Of a stretch of 64,000 nt of DNA, positions 9,652 to 21,500 are shown one piece after another (the first letter of the stretch is position 1; the number at the start of each line of letters is the position of its first letter). Location: assembly GCA_947311845.1 (NCBI GenBank), contig CAMZMU010000027.1:49266094-49330093 (forward strand), read 5' to 3'. The position numbers and the translations under genes are program-made. The stretch comes from Poa pratensis. Lineage: Eukaryota > Streptophyta > Magnoliopsida > Poales > Poaceae. Below the pieces are notes generated by a model that worked only from the letters and a program-made list of their open reading frames with translations, was not told the DNA's origin and did no database searches.

Positions 9652-11347
9652 GTTATTTGTGCAGTTGAAGTGTATCTGTACACATACCGCAGCTTGTCTC
9701 CCTTGGGAGATGTTAGAACAACTCCAGCCCCCGAGCCTTGCAACTGTCTTGACCCATCAAAATGCATGGTCCAGTATTTGGTTTCTGCCATGCTAGGAGC
9801 GACTTGGATTTCTGTCCAATCGTTAATAAAATCTGCAAGGGCTTGCGACTTAATTGATGTGCGCGGCTCGTAGCTGATGTGATGTGGTCCCAACTCGATC
9901 GCCCACTTAGCGACTCTTCCAGTAGCTTCTCGATTACGAATGATATCTGCCAATGGTGCTGAACTAACCACAGTTATTGGATGCTCTTGGAAGTAGTGCT
10001 TCAGCTTGCGACTCGCCATGAACACTCCAAACACCAACTTCTGCCACTGTGGGTAACGCTGTTTGGAAGCTGTGAGGACTTCGCTCACGTATATACTGGT
10101 CTCTGGACAGGGTATTCCTTTCCTGTTTCTTGTCTCTCCACAACCATGACAGCGCTCACAGCACGGGAATTTGCCGCTATATAGTAGCATTGGCTCTTTA
10201 TCCTTTGGAGCCGCCAGAACTGGAGCATTTGTCAATTGATGTTTCAAGGCTGTCAGAGCTTCGTCGGCCTCTGCGTCCCAAACGAAGGTGTCTGATTTTT
10301 TCAACAGTCTGTACAAAGGTAGTGCTTTCTCTCCCAATCTTGATATAAAGCGACTCAAAGCTGCTACGCAACCAGTAAGTCGCTGCACATCTTTTATCTT
10401 TTCTGGCTTTTGGAGATCCATCACGGCCTTTATCTTGTCAGGATTGGCCTCAATGCCTCTTTCTGATACTATGAATCCCAATAGCTTTCCTGCTGGTACT
10501 CCAAAGACGCACTTTGTGGGGTTGAGCTTCATGTTGTATTTTCTGAGATTTGTGAATGTCTCTGCCAGATCACTAATAAGATCCTGGCTAACTTGCGACT
10601 TAACCACAATATCATCCACGTAGGCGTGAACGTTGCGACCTATTTGCTCATGTAGCAATTCTGAATGCATCTTTGGTAAGTCGCACCTGCGTTCTTCAAC
10701 CCAAAGGGCATGCTGACATAACAAAAAGCTCCGAAGGGTGTGATGAAGGACGTCTTTTCTTGGTCCTCCTCTTCATCTTGATTTGATGGTAGCCTGAATA
10801 GGCGTCCAAAAGCATAACAGCTCGCACCCAGCAGTTGAATCAATACTTGGTCGATTCGCGGCAAAGCAAATGGATCCTTTGGACAAGCTTTGTTAAGACT
10901 GGTGTAATCAACGCACATTCGCCACGTACCGTTCTTTTTCATAACCAATACTGGGTTTGCCACCCACTCCGGATGGTATACCTCTGTGATGAATCCTGCA
11001 GCCAGCAAGCGAGCTATTTCTCCTATTGCCTTTCTCCTATCATCGTGGAAACGCCGTAGTGGCTGCTTCACTGGTTTAGCCGCAGGGTTCACTTTGAGGC
11101 TATGTTCTGCTAATTCTCTTGGTACCCCTGGCATATCTGACGGCTTCCATGCGAAGATGTCCTTATTTTCCTGGAGAAAAGCGACGAGGGCCTTCTCCTG
11201 CTCTTCTTCCATGTGTGCTCCAATGCTGGTTTGCTTGGATGAGTCGCCAGGAACAAGATTTATCTGCTTAGTGTCCTGGGCCGCTTTGAATTTCATTGGT
11301 GGCTCGGCAGATGGCGTGGTAACCACACTCATGTCGTTTGGGTCCAC
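9652..11347 (-). pseudogene. reverse transcriptase and RNase H of Gypsy element 1
   Basis: RT begins with the conserved pre-RT sequence FAWKPSDMPGVPRELAEH and continues through VANPVLVMKKNGTWRMCVDY, SLNKACPKDPFALPRID and MPFGLKNAGATYQR. The catalytic box is intact as YVDD (around 10610-10621, in HAYVDDIVVKS). The palm segment between LIQLLGA and EKTSFITPFG is frame-shifted (about 10765-10825), and there is a frame change near 10640-10724. RNase H follows with SEVLTASKQRYPQWQKL and an FDGSRQLQGSGAG motif. Around 10080-10190 the RNase H core is read out of frame. The enzyme would have copied the element RNA into DNA; this copy cannot. Confidence 0.88.
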
Positions 11348-11364
11348 CTGCGACTTATAACCTT

Positions 11365-11850
11365 TTAGCTCTTCCGCGGCACAGGCGGATTCTGCGAAGG
11401 CCGCATCTCCTTTTCACATTCTATTGCTTTTTCTCTATCTCCGTACACTGTGATGACCCCTTTTGGTCCTGGTATCTTCAACTGTAGGTACACGTAGCAT
11501 GGCCTGGCCATAAACTTAGCAAAGGCCGTTCTTCCAAACAAGGCGTGATATGGGCTTTGGAATTTTACCACTTCGAAGCTTAGGAATTCGCTTCTAAAGT
11601 TCTCTTCTTCCAAAAGTTACCCCTAGGGTTATTTTCCCCACTGGCCGTGCGGACCTTCCTGGGACAATGCCGTGAAATACTGTTGACGTGGGCTGCAGGC
11701 TGGAATCCTTGAGTCCTAGACGCTGGAACGTATCGTAGTACAAGATATTAATGCTGCTTCCTCCATCCATAAGCACTTTGGTCAGCTTGTATCCTGCAAC
11801 GTACGGTGCCACAACCAGTGCCAACTTGCCAGGTTCCCGTACTTGTGGCG
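11365..11850 (-). pseudogene. aspartic protease region of Gypsy element 1
   Basis: Protease of the gag-pol polyprotein. The active-site variant MDGGSSINILYYD occurs near 11750, followed by FHGIVPGRSARPVGKITL, then in another frame FGRTAFAKFMARPCYVYLQLKIPGPKGVI. DGGS replaces the usual DTGA/DSGA and is common in this lineage. A frame change near 11600 separates the halves. Confidence 0.8.
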
Positions 11851-11870
11851 GGTGTCGTCGCGACTCCAGG

Positions 11871-13850
11871 TTACGCGTATTCTGACCACCTTAACCAATT
11901 GGGTGTTGCTGGTATCACGGCGTTCACCTGCTGACTTCTGCGGCTCAATTTCTCTTCCTTTTGGAGGTATCGATAACTATTGTGTGATACTGCCCCGTTG
12001 CCTGGGGTTACTCGCGCCGTGCTGCCCAATATTTGTGTTATGAGCCGCACTAGGGTTTCCTTCATGGGAATTCCCCCGTTGTGTTGGCTCTCTTCTTTCC
12101 ACTTCTTGTAATAGTGGCATTGCGCCTTGGTATGGTCCGCTGGCCGTCCATCACCTGTCGCATGAAGGTCGCATGGCCGGTTGAAAACTTCTTGCATATT
12201 GATTGGACGGGAGCCGTATCCTCGACCCCTTCCACGCTGGCCTCTGAATCCTCCACGCGCATTGGCGACGAGCCCTGAGTGACCATCTTCGCTTTTGCGT
12301 TTGTTTTGATTCGTTGTTGTGGCTCGTTTGCTGCTGCTGGGGCTTGTTGGAGTTTTTCTTTCCTTTGCAGCAACCTCCTCTTCTTCTCCGTCTGACGCGT
12401 CTCTGGTTTTATCTGAGCTGGCATATTTGTTAGCCGCAGCCATCACCTCGCTGAGGCTCTTGACTTTATCCTTCATGCGACCCAGCTTATGAATCAGCGG
12501 CTCAAACTTGCAGTTTTTCTCCATCACCAGGACGGCTGAGCTTGGTGGTATATTATCTGAGGAGTGTATTATTTCTGCCACCCTTTTCATCCAATGGCGA
12601 CTTGACTCGCCTTCCTTCTGGACACAACGCTCATCTTCTATATTGCAGAGTCGCTTGCAAGTTCCTTGGAAGTTCTTAACGAAGGCATCCTTCAGTTCCT
12701 CCCAAGTATTTATAGAGTTGGGAGGCAAATTTTGCAGCCATATGTGCGCTGCCTTCTAGCATCATGTTGAGGTAGCTTGCACATATTCTTCTGAGGCGTT
12801 TAATGCTCATCCCCATCTCGTAATTGTTCAGCCAGTGGTTGGATCCATGCTGGCGTTATAGTTTGCCACCTTGCGTGGCCCTTTGAAATCTTCAGGAAAA
12901 GGTTCCGATCTGATCTTTCAGTGAAACACCGGTCCCTTGAGTCGCGAGGACAGGGCTGGGGCGCGCCGCGGTTATCTGCGGGCCGTTTTGCATACTGGCA
13001 TATTCGCCTGCGCTTCTGCGACTTGCTCCTGCCCTCTGTGCGACTCCTGATCGTTCTCTGGTGGCCTGCTTTGGACGCTTCTTTCTGCTGCAATCCTGTG
13101 ATTGGCTGGTACGAGGGGCAGCTGTGCTTCGGCTTCCGCCCTATTGGCTTGTTGCAGGACTGCCGTACTTAGCATCTGAATCGCGCGCCGCGCCTCAGCA
13201 TTGACCGGGTCATCGCCTGTTGGTACCATCTGAGTCAAGATATTAGCCGCAGCATACATATTATCGACAGGGTTCTGGTAATGGCCCTGCGGGGTGTGAA
13301 ACCTCCTTGGTTGTTGCTGGGTCTCTTGATTTGTTGGTACCCTTCCTTCCGCAGTCGTCTGGATTCCCGTCCCGCGGCTGGAGTGAGCGGGATTTCCACT
13401 GTTGGTTGAGTCGCGCGCAGCTGTGTTTGCGGGTCAACCTGTTGTTGAGTCGCAGCCAGCGCGGCTACTCTCTGCCGCTCCTGTTGGATTCCTTGGTTTA
13501 TCTGATCGAGCCTGCGGCGCTCTTCTTCCATCCTTCGAACCTCATACAGGAGCTCGGCCCTGGCGGCCTCAATTTCTGTTGCACGGAGGGCGGCGTTCGT
13601 GGCTGACACAGGGACAAGAAGTGGGTTGCTTGGGGGTGCCGATGCCTCGGTTTCTCCAGCAGTTCCTGATGCACCTGCTCCTCCATGTAAACCGCGACTT
13701 GCGCCATCTCTTGATCTGGTGATAATGTGATTTCTGGTGGGTAACCCCAGCAACTTTCTTCAAAGGCAGGTAATGGACCCAAACTCTTGCGAGTCCATGC
13801 TTTCCACGGATTCTTCCCCATCATCGGCGACTTCTTCTACTGAATCGCCT
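11871..13850 (-). pseudogene. gag of Gypsy element 1, multiply frameshifted
   Basis: The structural gag protein is spread over at least four frames. The N-terminal half (12972-13824) is rich in Gln, Arg and Ala with helical stretches such as ARAELLYEVRRMEEERRRLD. The conserved retrotransposon gag core follows as NSINTWEELKDAFVKNFQGT and GESSRHWMKRVAEIIHS (about 12500-12728). A zinc-knuckle-like CDLHATGDG...HTKAQC lies near 12130. Frame changes occur near 12730, 13090 and 13250. Confidence 0.8.
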
Positions 13851-14067
13851 TCTGGACCGATCTAACGGACCTGCCACCGATGAAGCCGACGAAGACGTTG
13901 ATGGATCCGAACGGGATGACGTGGCCGGTCTCCAAGTAATCTGCTTCCGGCCCCCAGCTTGAATCGTCGATGAGGGGTGTGCCATTGACCGTGATGATAC
14001 GGCCAACAACAAGATCTTCAGCTCCCTTCATGGATCCTGCGCGGAACGTGACGCTCTTGACCGCAGG

Positions 14068-14084
14068 CCCCACGGTGGGCGCCA
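14068..14084 (-). other. primer-binding site of Gypsy element 1
   Basis: Minus-strand TGGCGCCCACCGTGGG begins 2 nt inside the 5' LTR. TGGCGCC-type sites prime minus-strand synthesis in many Tat and Athila elements. Confidence 0.75.
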
Positions 14085-14086
14085 AC

Positions 14087-14597
14087 TGTCGTGGGTTTGT
14101 CACGTCAGGTGTCATAGATGACTTCGTAGGTGTGGGATTACGCGAGTCAAGCATCTCCGAGCTTGGGATCGCAGGAACAAAGATCAACACAGATTTACCC
14201 AGGTTCGGCCCCCTCAATGTGAGGTAAAAGACCTACTTCCTGCCTACCCTAGATTGGTATTGATATGATAATCGAGGTGTTACAATGGAGGCGATCCGAT
14301 CTGGTACTCGCCGTATGAGCTAGGGTTTAGGGCTTGATAGCTTGACCCGTCTAAGTCCTGCGAGTCCTCTTTATATACACAGAGGCTCGCTAGGTTACAA
14401 AGGAAACTTCCCCATAAGGAATATCCACAGAGGCCTACTCGGAGACTACTTGGTCTTCACGTCCTCCGGGATATGTCTTCTAGACTTTCCCCTTATGGCG
14501 GTTCAATATTGGGCTTGCTCCCAAGTGGGCCTTTGTCCGTGCGAGTAAAGTAAGTCGCACTGGGCCGCGAGTCAATCCAGAAAGTATTCCCACGACA
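14087..14597 (-). repeat. 5' LTR of Gypsy element 1
   Basis: A 511-bp LTR, TGTCG...CGACA, with a minus-strand TATA box (TATATAAAG, around 14369-14377). It has a roughly 20-bp insertion, TAGGGTTTAGGGCTTGATAG, near 14322-14341 relative to the 3' LTR. Confidence 0.92.
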
Positions 14598-14607
14598 CAT
14601 ACTACAA

Positions 14608-15240
14608 CTATTCTTCTGGAGGAATGTTGTCTAGATAAACATTTTGGAATGTGGCTACCAGCTCTGCGTCCACCGAAGTGTGTTGTAATTTTTCTTTGGC
14701 TAGGTCCCCATCTTTGACGATTTTTAGTGTTTGCACCACATCAGGTTTGAGACATGCTCTTCTCTCTCAAGTATTTTCTAGCTAAATTGAAAACAAACTT
14801 CGTTGATGCTGATGACACGGGTATCGTAAGCACATCTCGTGCTAATATAGAAAGCACTGGATAAGTAAGTTTGTGTTCATGCCACCACTTCAATAGGTTG
14901 AATTCTTTGTTAACGTCTTACTCATAGTGGACAATTGGGAACCTGAGGTACGAGTCTAACTCCGGCCCCGTCTCCGCCACTTGAATTTGTGCCGTACCCT
15001 AACGTTGATGACGAGTTCGAGGAAGAGCCGCTTGGGATTAACTTACTCCCCACGTCTTTCCGCTTCTTTCCTACATCTTGTGGTGCAGGTCATCAGTGCC
15101 GAACTCCGGCATACTTTTCATTGTACGTAGTGTAAATTTCGTTAAGCTTAATTTTGACATCATATAAATATTTCGGTGGAAGTTAAGAGTGAGATAGCAC
15201 TATCGAAGCATCAAGTTTAGCCCTAGCATCTAAAATAAAT
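14608..15240 (-). pseudogene. C-terminal remnant of a hAT-superfamily transposase
   Basis: Translating the minus strand with frame changes gives the hAT dimerisation region in order: KIKLNEIYTTYNEKYAG (near 15110-15170), a Ser/Asn-rich linker, ELDSYLRFPIVHYE and a stop, DVNKEFNLLKWWHEH, YPVLSILARDVLTIPVSS, then RACLKPDVVQTLKIVKDGD and a natural-looking end NVYLDNIPPEE-stop at 14608-14610. The LLKWW, LARDVL.IPVS and final helix are hallmarks of Ac-like transposases. There are at least two frameshifts and two internal stops. Gypsy element 1 is inserted five bases beyond the stop codon. The upstream transposase domains and the TIRs are not identifiable. Confidence 0.75.
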
Positions 15241-16218
15241 GCAAATGCATAAAAAATGAATTTCTTTCCAATATTTCCAAATTTTATTTGGAAAATACCC
15301 AGTGTGCATGGGGTAGCTATACACCCTAAGTTTGACCGAAAGGTATGTGTAACGATAAAAAAGATTACTCAAAAAGACGGGGGTGTAATTAGTAGAGTTG
15401 ATAGAATTCTTAAAAAAAGTGTTTTGATTTTTTTAGTTATTTTGCATGTACATTGAATTTTAATTAAAGTTTGACTAAAAAGTCAACTACAGAAACAGGC
15501 TAAAAATGACCACCAAAAAACTCTACGGGTGGGTACATTTTGACGGATTGGATTTTCATGTCATATGCTCCTTCACGTGGATGTGGAGTTACTCTGAGTT
15601 GCTCTCAATATCTTCCTGTGTCTTGTGCAGCGATGGCGAGGGTGTTACTGTCCCAGCTGTCAAAAGAGTCCTGTTCTAGGAACCGGAACCTGACGGTCAG
15701 TGTGAAGATGTGTTCAAGTTGAGGTCGAGCCTGCTTCGAGTCAATGTGAAGGAGTGAGACAATGATGATTTCTCTCCAATGAAGGAGTGAGACAATGATG
15801 TTATATATGAATCATAATTCATTATAGTTACATGGAGCGTAATTGTAATTCTTATAGGAAGAATCAATATAAGATAAAGCGATAACATTGTAGTGGCTTT
15901 TAGCTCAAGTTTTCGCTTTTAGCTCTAGAAATTTATTGTAATGAATCAATAGGAATAGAATATAAATGATGTCACTATTTATTTATTTTGCATAGTTTAA
16001 TAACCTATAAACAACACGACGACTACACATATACATATTAGTTTGTAATGGTCATTATCGTGGATTTGATAGATTATGTGAACATGTTCAACATAGATTT
16101 AATAAATACTTTTAAAGATTATGTCCACGCAATAGTTTATGCATTCCAATGTCAAAATGCAGCAACCAGGTAACTTCCTCTAATGCTGCTCGGTGAACAA
16201 AAAGGTTTACCCAGCAAG
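15241..16218. other. intergenic, no supported gene
   Basis: AT-rich sequence with a small direct repeat of GAAGGAGTGAGACAATGATG (15748 and 15780). No domain-bearing frame. Confidence 0.6.
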
Positions 16219-16619
16219 GAGTGGACAAATGGCTCCCGAGCAATATGGAGCTAGTTTTTGAAAAATTGGAAATAGAAAATTTTGAGTTTCCAAAAATCCA
16301 AAAAAAAAAATCTCAGACGTAGATAGTCTCGAGGTCTAAAAAGTGTGTAAAATTTTAAGTTGAATTCGTTGTATTGCGGGCTGGAAAAAATGACACATGG
16401 GTGATGAACATACACAATTTCAAGAACTTGACATTTTCCCAATTTGTCTTTTTGGCAGCCCAAATATAACGAAAATTGAGTTAAAATTTTGCACTCTTAT
16501 AGATCTCGACCCTATCTTCATCCAAGAATTTTCGCTCAATTTTTGTAAACACAAAAGTGCCGATTTCAAATTTTTCGAAAAACGAGCTCCATATAGCTCA
16601 AGAGTCATTTGAGTTTCCG
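16219..16619. mobile_element. 401-bp Mutator-like MITE
   Basis: A long imperfect inverted repeat. The left arm, starting around CAAATGGCTCCCGAGCAATA, pairs with the complement of TATAGCTCAAGAGTCATTTG at the right end, and the pairing continues through about 190 bp with many substitutions. A 10-bp direct repeat ACCCAGCAAG (16209-16218 and 16620-16629) flanks it. A 9-10 bp duplication with long diverged TIRs fits the Mutator superfamily. Confidence 0.7.
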
Positions 16620-16713
16620 ACCCAGCAAGTACTAATAAGAAACGTAGATACATCACAATTTGGACTACTACTACCTCAGATCCATTATAGATGTCACCAG
16701 GAAACACCATGCA

Positions 16714-17204
16714 TTACGTGGGGTGGCCACGGCAAATCTCAGGGTCGAGTACCCCAGGTTGATTGAGAGGGAGAAAGGTTGGAGTGCTGGTAGTTACCAC
16801 GGCTGACAAGCAAGGCGATTTACCCTAGTTCAGACTCCCGGAGGATAATACCCTACTTCCAGCTTGTCTGTTATTGATAGATTGGAGGTGTTACAATGGC
16901 GATCCCGACAAGATGTCGATCTTGCTAGGGTTTCGGTGGTGGAATATGAGCGTGTTGTCTTTAGATCGGCGGCTCTCCATCCTTTATATTGAGGCTGGGT
17001 CTCGGGAGTTCGCAACCGACTAGGTTAAGGTAAGGCAAGTCTTTGCCGACCTATACTACACCTTCCTTGGGGCGCAATATGTCTTCTTTGGGCTCCCTTC
17101 ATGGGCCTTGTACATCGTCCTCTAGTAGGCTGTCCACCGGGCCCTAGTCCTCACGTGCACCAGGTACCTTCATGGTGGGGCACCCGAAAAGTAGGCCCAC
17201 GTCA
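16714..17204 (-). repeat. 3' LTR of Gypsy element 2
   Basis: A 491-bp LTR ending CCCACGTCA at 17204. Its first two bases are TT where TG is expected, a point change. A minus-strand TATA-like ATATAAAGG lies near 16980-16990. It keeps about 18 bp (CTACTTCCAGCTTGTC) that the 5' LTR has lost. Confidence 0.9.
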
Positions 17205-17218
17205 GTAGCCCCCGAGTG
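17205..17218 (-). other. polypurine tract of Gypsy element 2
   Basis: Minus-strand CACTCGGGGGCTAC directly abuts the 3' LTR. The same CTCGGGGGCT word recurs many times further inside the element. Confidence 0.65.
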
Positions 17219-18446
17219 CTTGGTCGAGTCAAAGAATCAGGTAAGGACTCTTCTCCGGGTGCACGTCATTCTTCACCTGTTGCAGGCATTTTGTTTTGAG
17301 TCGGTAGTGCATCGACTGTTGGATATATTCATGTTTTGTTGTCTTGCTGACAGTTTCTAGGGATGATGACATGGCTGGCCTGGCGCACTCGACGGATCGG
17401 GACAAGTTAGATGCTCTTGGGCAAGAACCTAGCCAGCCTACATCAAGCCCGAGTCCTCGGACTTGAACCTGGAAAGAGCTGATAAGCTTCGACTCATGCC
17501 ACAGAGGTCTTACAGAGGATTTTATGATGAATTGGGTACCAACGCGTCCGTTAGGATTTTCTTCATGCCTGCTGGCATGGAAATTACAGGGTGAACGCAG
17601 CGGGTGCGAGCCCTAGCCCACTCGAATGATCGGCGGGTCTTATCTTTGCACATTGACTGCAGCATCCGAGGGTCATATATGCGGCGGACGCATCTCGGGA
17701 ATCAAATGTTTTGCGACTGCTATCGTGGTAGGCTTGAGTGTCAAGCTAAGTGACTTTGGGACTCGATGGTCCAGTTACTTTGTGCTTATCGGGGACGCGA
17801 CAGCTCTCCCGATGGGAGTAGCCCCCGAGATTGAGCTGAATTGCTTGCAATTGAGGTTAATCTCAATTGACATCCAGTCGAAAGAAATTTTTAATATGCT
17901 TTCGATGGGAGTAAATGATTTGGGACTCAACAGATCAACGAGTCCCATTTCAGCCTGCTGGCCTACTGTGAAGAGTGTGAGTTCGCGGACTCGATAAATT
18001 AATGGAGTCCCTGTTCAGCCTTGTGGCTTACTGATTGACATGCTTGGGTGGAATGTGCACCGGAGTCGAAAGAAGCTAGGGTCCGTCGAGGGGACCCAAT
18101 AGCCTGTTGGCTTTGTCTTGTTGTTTGCACCGAGAGTCTGGCGCGAAAGATTCTCCAGCTCTTTAATGCTGACGTCATGCATGACGATCTTTGTTTGCTT
18201 GGTTCCGCTGATGGGACGCGTCAGCGTGGGCCCATTGTCAGTGTTGACCAGGGAGGACGCTGGTTCAGTTCCGATTTGACCGTACGACGTGTAGTTTTCA
18301 GGACGTGATGATGGTCTCCTCGCTTTTCGTGCGTAGCGGACGGTGTGGCCTGCGACGGTTGCCCTCCATGGCCGCCACGTGTAGGGTTGGATATAGGCCG
18401 TTCCGGCCGATGCCGTTTGGACGGTTAAGATTTGGCGGCGCCGCAG
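17219..18446. other. region between the 3' LTR and the antisense gene of Gypsy element 2
   Basis: About 1.2 kb without a supported coding frame. It includes GATGGGAGTAGCCCCCGAGA near 17812, which recurs inside the antisense gene at 20409. It probably holds the promoter of the antisense gene at its right edge. Confidence 0.55.
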
Positions 18447-18455
18447 TATATTTAT
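18447..18455 (+). promoter_or_regulatory. TATA box of the antisense gene
   Basis: TATATTTAT lies 136 bp upstream of the ATG at 18583, at the end of a GC-rich stretch and in the orientation of the antisense gene. Confidence 0.5.
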
Positions 18456-18582
18456 TTCACCGCGAGGGGAAAGATTGATTTCATCCCCTTTATCGCCGTT
18501 CTCTGTCCTTGCTTCATCTTCCTCCTTGAGCTTGCTTTCCATTGCCACCGTGCCCCAAGCTCTTCCACACGCCCTCTGCGAG

Positions 18583-21500
18583 ATGCAAGCCACGAAGAAG
18601 GCGGGCACGAAGAAAGGCGCGGCGATGGCGAGCTCTGCTGCCACTGGTGTGGCAGGGACGAAGACCAAGAGGGGAGGTGCAGCGGCAAGCGCCGCCACCA
18701 TTGTTGACGCCGCGGGCGTTTACACATTGAAGAAAATTCCCGGCGACTGGGTCAAGTCGTCCGTCAAGGCTCAACACCTTGAGGAACTCTGGGAGGACGG
18801 ACTGCTGCCGCCGGCCGATCAGTTGGCCGTGCGCGTACCTGGGAAAGAGGTAATCCCCCAACTTCGAGCCGGCGAGCGCGTCTGCTTCGTTGATTTCTTG
18901 CATCGGGGCTTATCCTTTCCCCTTCATGATTTCGTGCGCGGATTGCTGTACGCGTACGGGATCCAAATGCATGATCTGACGCCAAACGACGTCCTCCACA
19001 TCGCCTGCTACTTCATCTTGTGCGAGTGCTTCCTGGGAGTGCACCCGCACTGGGGCATGTGGAAGGCCATCTTCAACGTGAAGAGGAACGTGGGCGGCGG
19101 TTTCACCTACCCCATTGGCGGCTTCGGCATCCAAGTGCGTGGTGACACCAACTACTTCTTGCTGAAGCAGGCGGATTCCGTCCAAGGCTGGCGGAAGAAG
19201 TGGTTCTATGTCGTGTGGGGCAGGAAGGCGTCCCCACCTTTGAGGCTAACAAGCCTCTGAGGAAGTCGAATGCCTGGGTGCACACGTTGTTGAGTGCTGA
19301 CAAGGTTGAAGTGGCTCCACTGCTGGGCGTGGTCGCCGAGTTGCTGAAGGCGATGGGTAAGGAGGTGGGTGGCATCCACCTTATTGCCACAATGATGAGG
19401 AGGTGCGTGTAGTTGTTACACCTGCGGGAGCACCCTATGTGGGAGTACCAAGGCGAGGACGACTCGTCTCGCCTGACGAAGGAAACGCGGTCGAGGAGGG
19501 AAGTCAAAACCTCTGTGCGGTCTATGACTAGTGTCAGAGCTGCCGACCCTGCAACGTCGACTGCCCAGTGAAGCCATACGGGATCGATAACCCACTGCCT
19601 CAGGTATGTAGCTGACTCTATTTACTTTCGACTTTTCTGTTTTGTTGCTGCACTAGTACTTCGCGTGTTTGCTCGTGTTGAATTTATGTATGCTTGATTT
19701 GCAGGGTCACCCGGCTCCCACCTGTCTGCCTCCGCTGCCCGAAGATGGACCCACCTTCGAGGTGGAGTTTCCTGAAGTGGAGCCGGTTGATGATGACGAC
19801 TCCATTCCCTCGGCGACCACCTCACCTGATGAAGTGGTGGAGGAATTGGAGCAAGACGACGAAGATGAGCAACCGCTCAAGCGCCAGCGCCGGGATAAGG
19901 CGAAAGTTGTTATTGAGGAGTCGCCATCCGAAAGGGTGGAGCTTCGCGTTGACGGTGACTCGGGCTCGTCGTCGCCCAGCCTGAAGGAAGCTGTGGTGGT
20001 TGAGCCACTCAACATTGCGCCTCCTGTTGGCGGCGCGACCGAGTTCGGCGTATTGTTTGACGTCGACGGTCTTGGTAGTGAGGAGGAGGAAACGAGGTGA
20101 GCACCTTTCTTCAATCTGGGTTTCTGTCTTCGACTCAACATTGTATTGATTTGATCTTTGTTGGCGCAGCGCCGGTCATGGCACGAGTATGCCTCCTTCA
20201 CCCGCGCGGGAACGGGCGTCGACTCCGAGTGGCATGGGAACGGAACGGAACCCTCCGGATGCTTCCACCTTGGCGCCTACTGTGGCCGTGACGGAGACCG
20301 CGAGGATAGCGACTCCTTCCACTCCGTCTTCTTCGAGTGCAGCGCAGCTCCAGGATCATGTAAATATCTTATGTCTTGTTGATTTATCGGGTGCGCGACA
20401 GCGCTCCCGATGGGAGTAGCCCCCGAGACTATGTGCAACTAGTATAGTTGGACATAGACTCAACGTCATGTGTTGATCTACATTGTGCAGCCTTACTACC
20501 GCAACCTCGTGGAATCGGGTGCGGCCTACGTCCAGTTGGAGCAGGAGAGGGATCACCTTCACGCAGTGCTGGAGCAATCAAAGCGTAAGCGTTTCCCTTT
20601 CTTGTTGTTGTTCGTGTGGTTCATCTGTTTGATATGTCGATCTTCTTGTAGGTGACCGCGAGGCTGATGCAAAGCGGATGCTTGAGTTGGAGAAACAACT
20701 CAAGGCCCAACATGATGATGCTGAGCGGAAGCTGAAGGAAGCCAAGGAGTGCGAGGACGCCATCCTTGACGGTGAAAAGGTGCAGGTGGCGCGCCTGCTA
20801 GCATTAGCCCACATCGTTGGAGGTAATGTCCCCTTCCAAATTTCTTTTTGATAGCTTGGTCTCCCAATTCAGTCGAATTGGTACTTATGTTTGTCTGCCT
20901 GTTGCAGGTGCTTTTGGTGCTGCGCCGCCCACGGAGTAGACGGACGAGGATGTCCCACTGGAGCGTGCTGTCATCACCTTCGATGCCATGTGCGCTTATG
21001 CCAAGGATGCGTTAGCCAAATCAACTGGTGCGCTCGCTGCACTGCACAAGAATATCTTTCTGCAGCGTACGCCACCCGCCAACGTTGATGGTCTGGTTGG
21101 AGTTCTCGGACCGCAGTCTTCCACCCTGGCGAACTTCACTCGCGCCCAAACGGTACACGGCTCCGAGGTAACCTTCAAGCTGTTGCTGGGTCACGGTGTT
21201 GCGGGTGATTTCAAGAAGGTAGTAGCGGACTTCCCTCGGAAGTCTGATGGAAGGACCGCGTCATTAAGCTCGGTGAAAGACGAGGCGGTGCGACTGGCGG
21301 AGGACATGGTGTCCATGGTGGAGCGCCGCAGTGTCGAAGTTGCCGCCCGCGCTGTTAGAGCTAGGTCGGAGTCGGTGTCATAGGGTATAGCGCCGACTCC
21401 CTTTTGCTGTTTTTGCTTGTAATGAACCTTAAAGCACATGTACATTTGATTTCCGCTTCGCAGTCGACTTCTGCTTAATTGCTCTGTCGGGACCCAGCCC

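Larger units (their letters stand above)
6562..14597 (-). mobile_element. Ty3/Gypsy LTR retrotransposon 1, Tat lineage
   Basis: A complete 8036-bp element with LTRs at both ends (TGTCG...CGACA) and a perfect 5-bp target duplication CATAC (6557-6561 and 14598-14602). Domain order on the minus strand is gag, protease, reverse transcriptase, RNase H, a second RNase H, integrase. The second RNase H and the lack of a chromodomain place it in the Tat (Retand/Ogre-like) lineage. The LTRs differ by few substitutions and small indels, so the insertion is fairly young, yet the coding region is broken by many frameshifts. It was probably mobilised by enzymes supplied in trans. Confidence 0.92.

Noticed and set aside
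13307..13722. Plus-strand frames opposite gag of Gypsy element 1, considered as a possible antisense gene like the one in element 2
   Set aside because: They lie in the gag region, not at the 3' end, and lack the gypsy-type transposon domain; shadow frames of a GC-rich coding strand.
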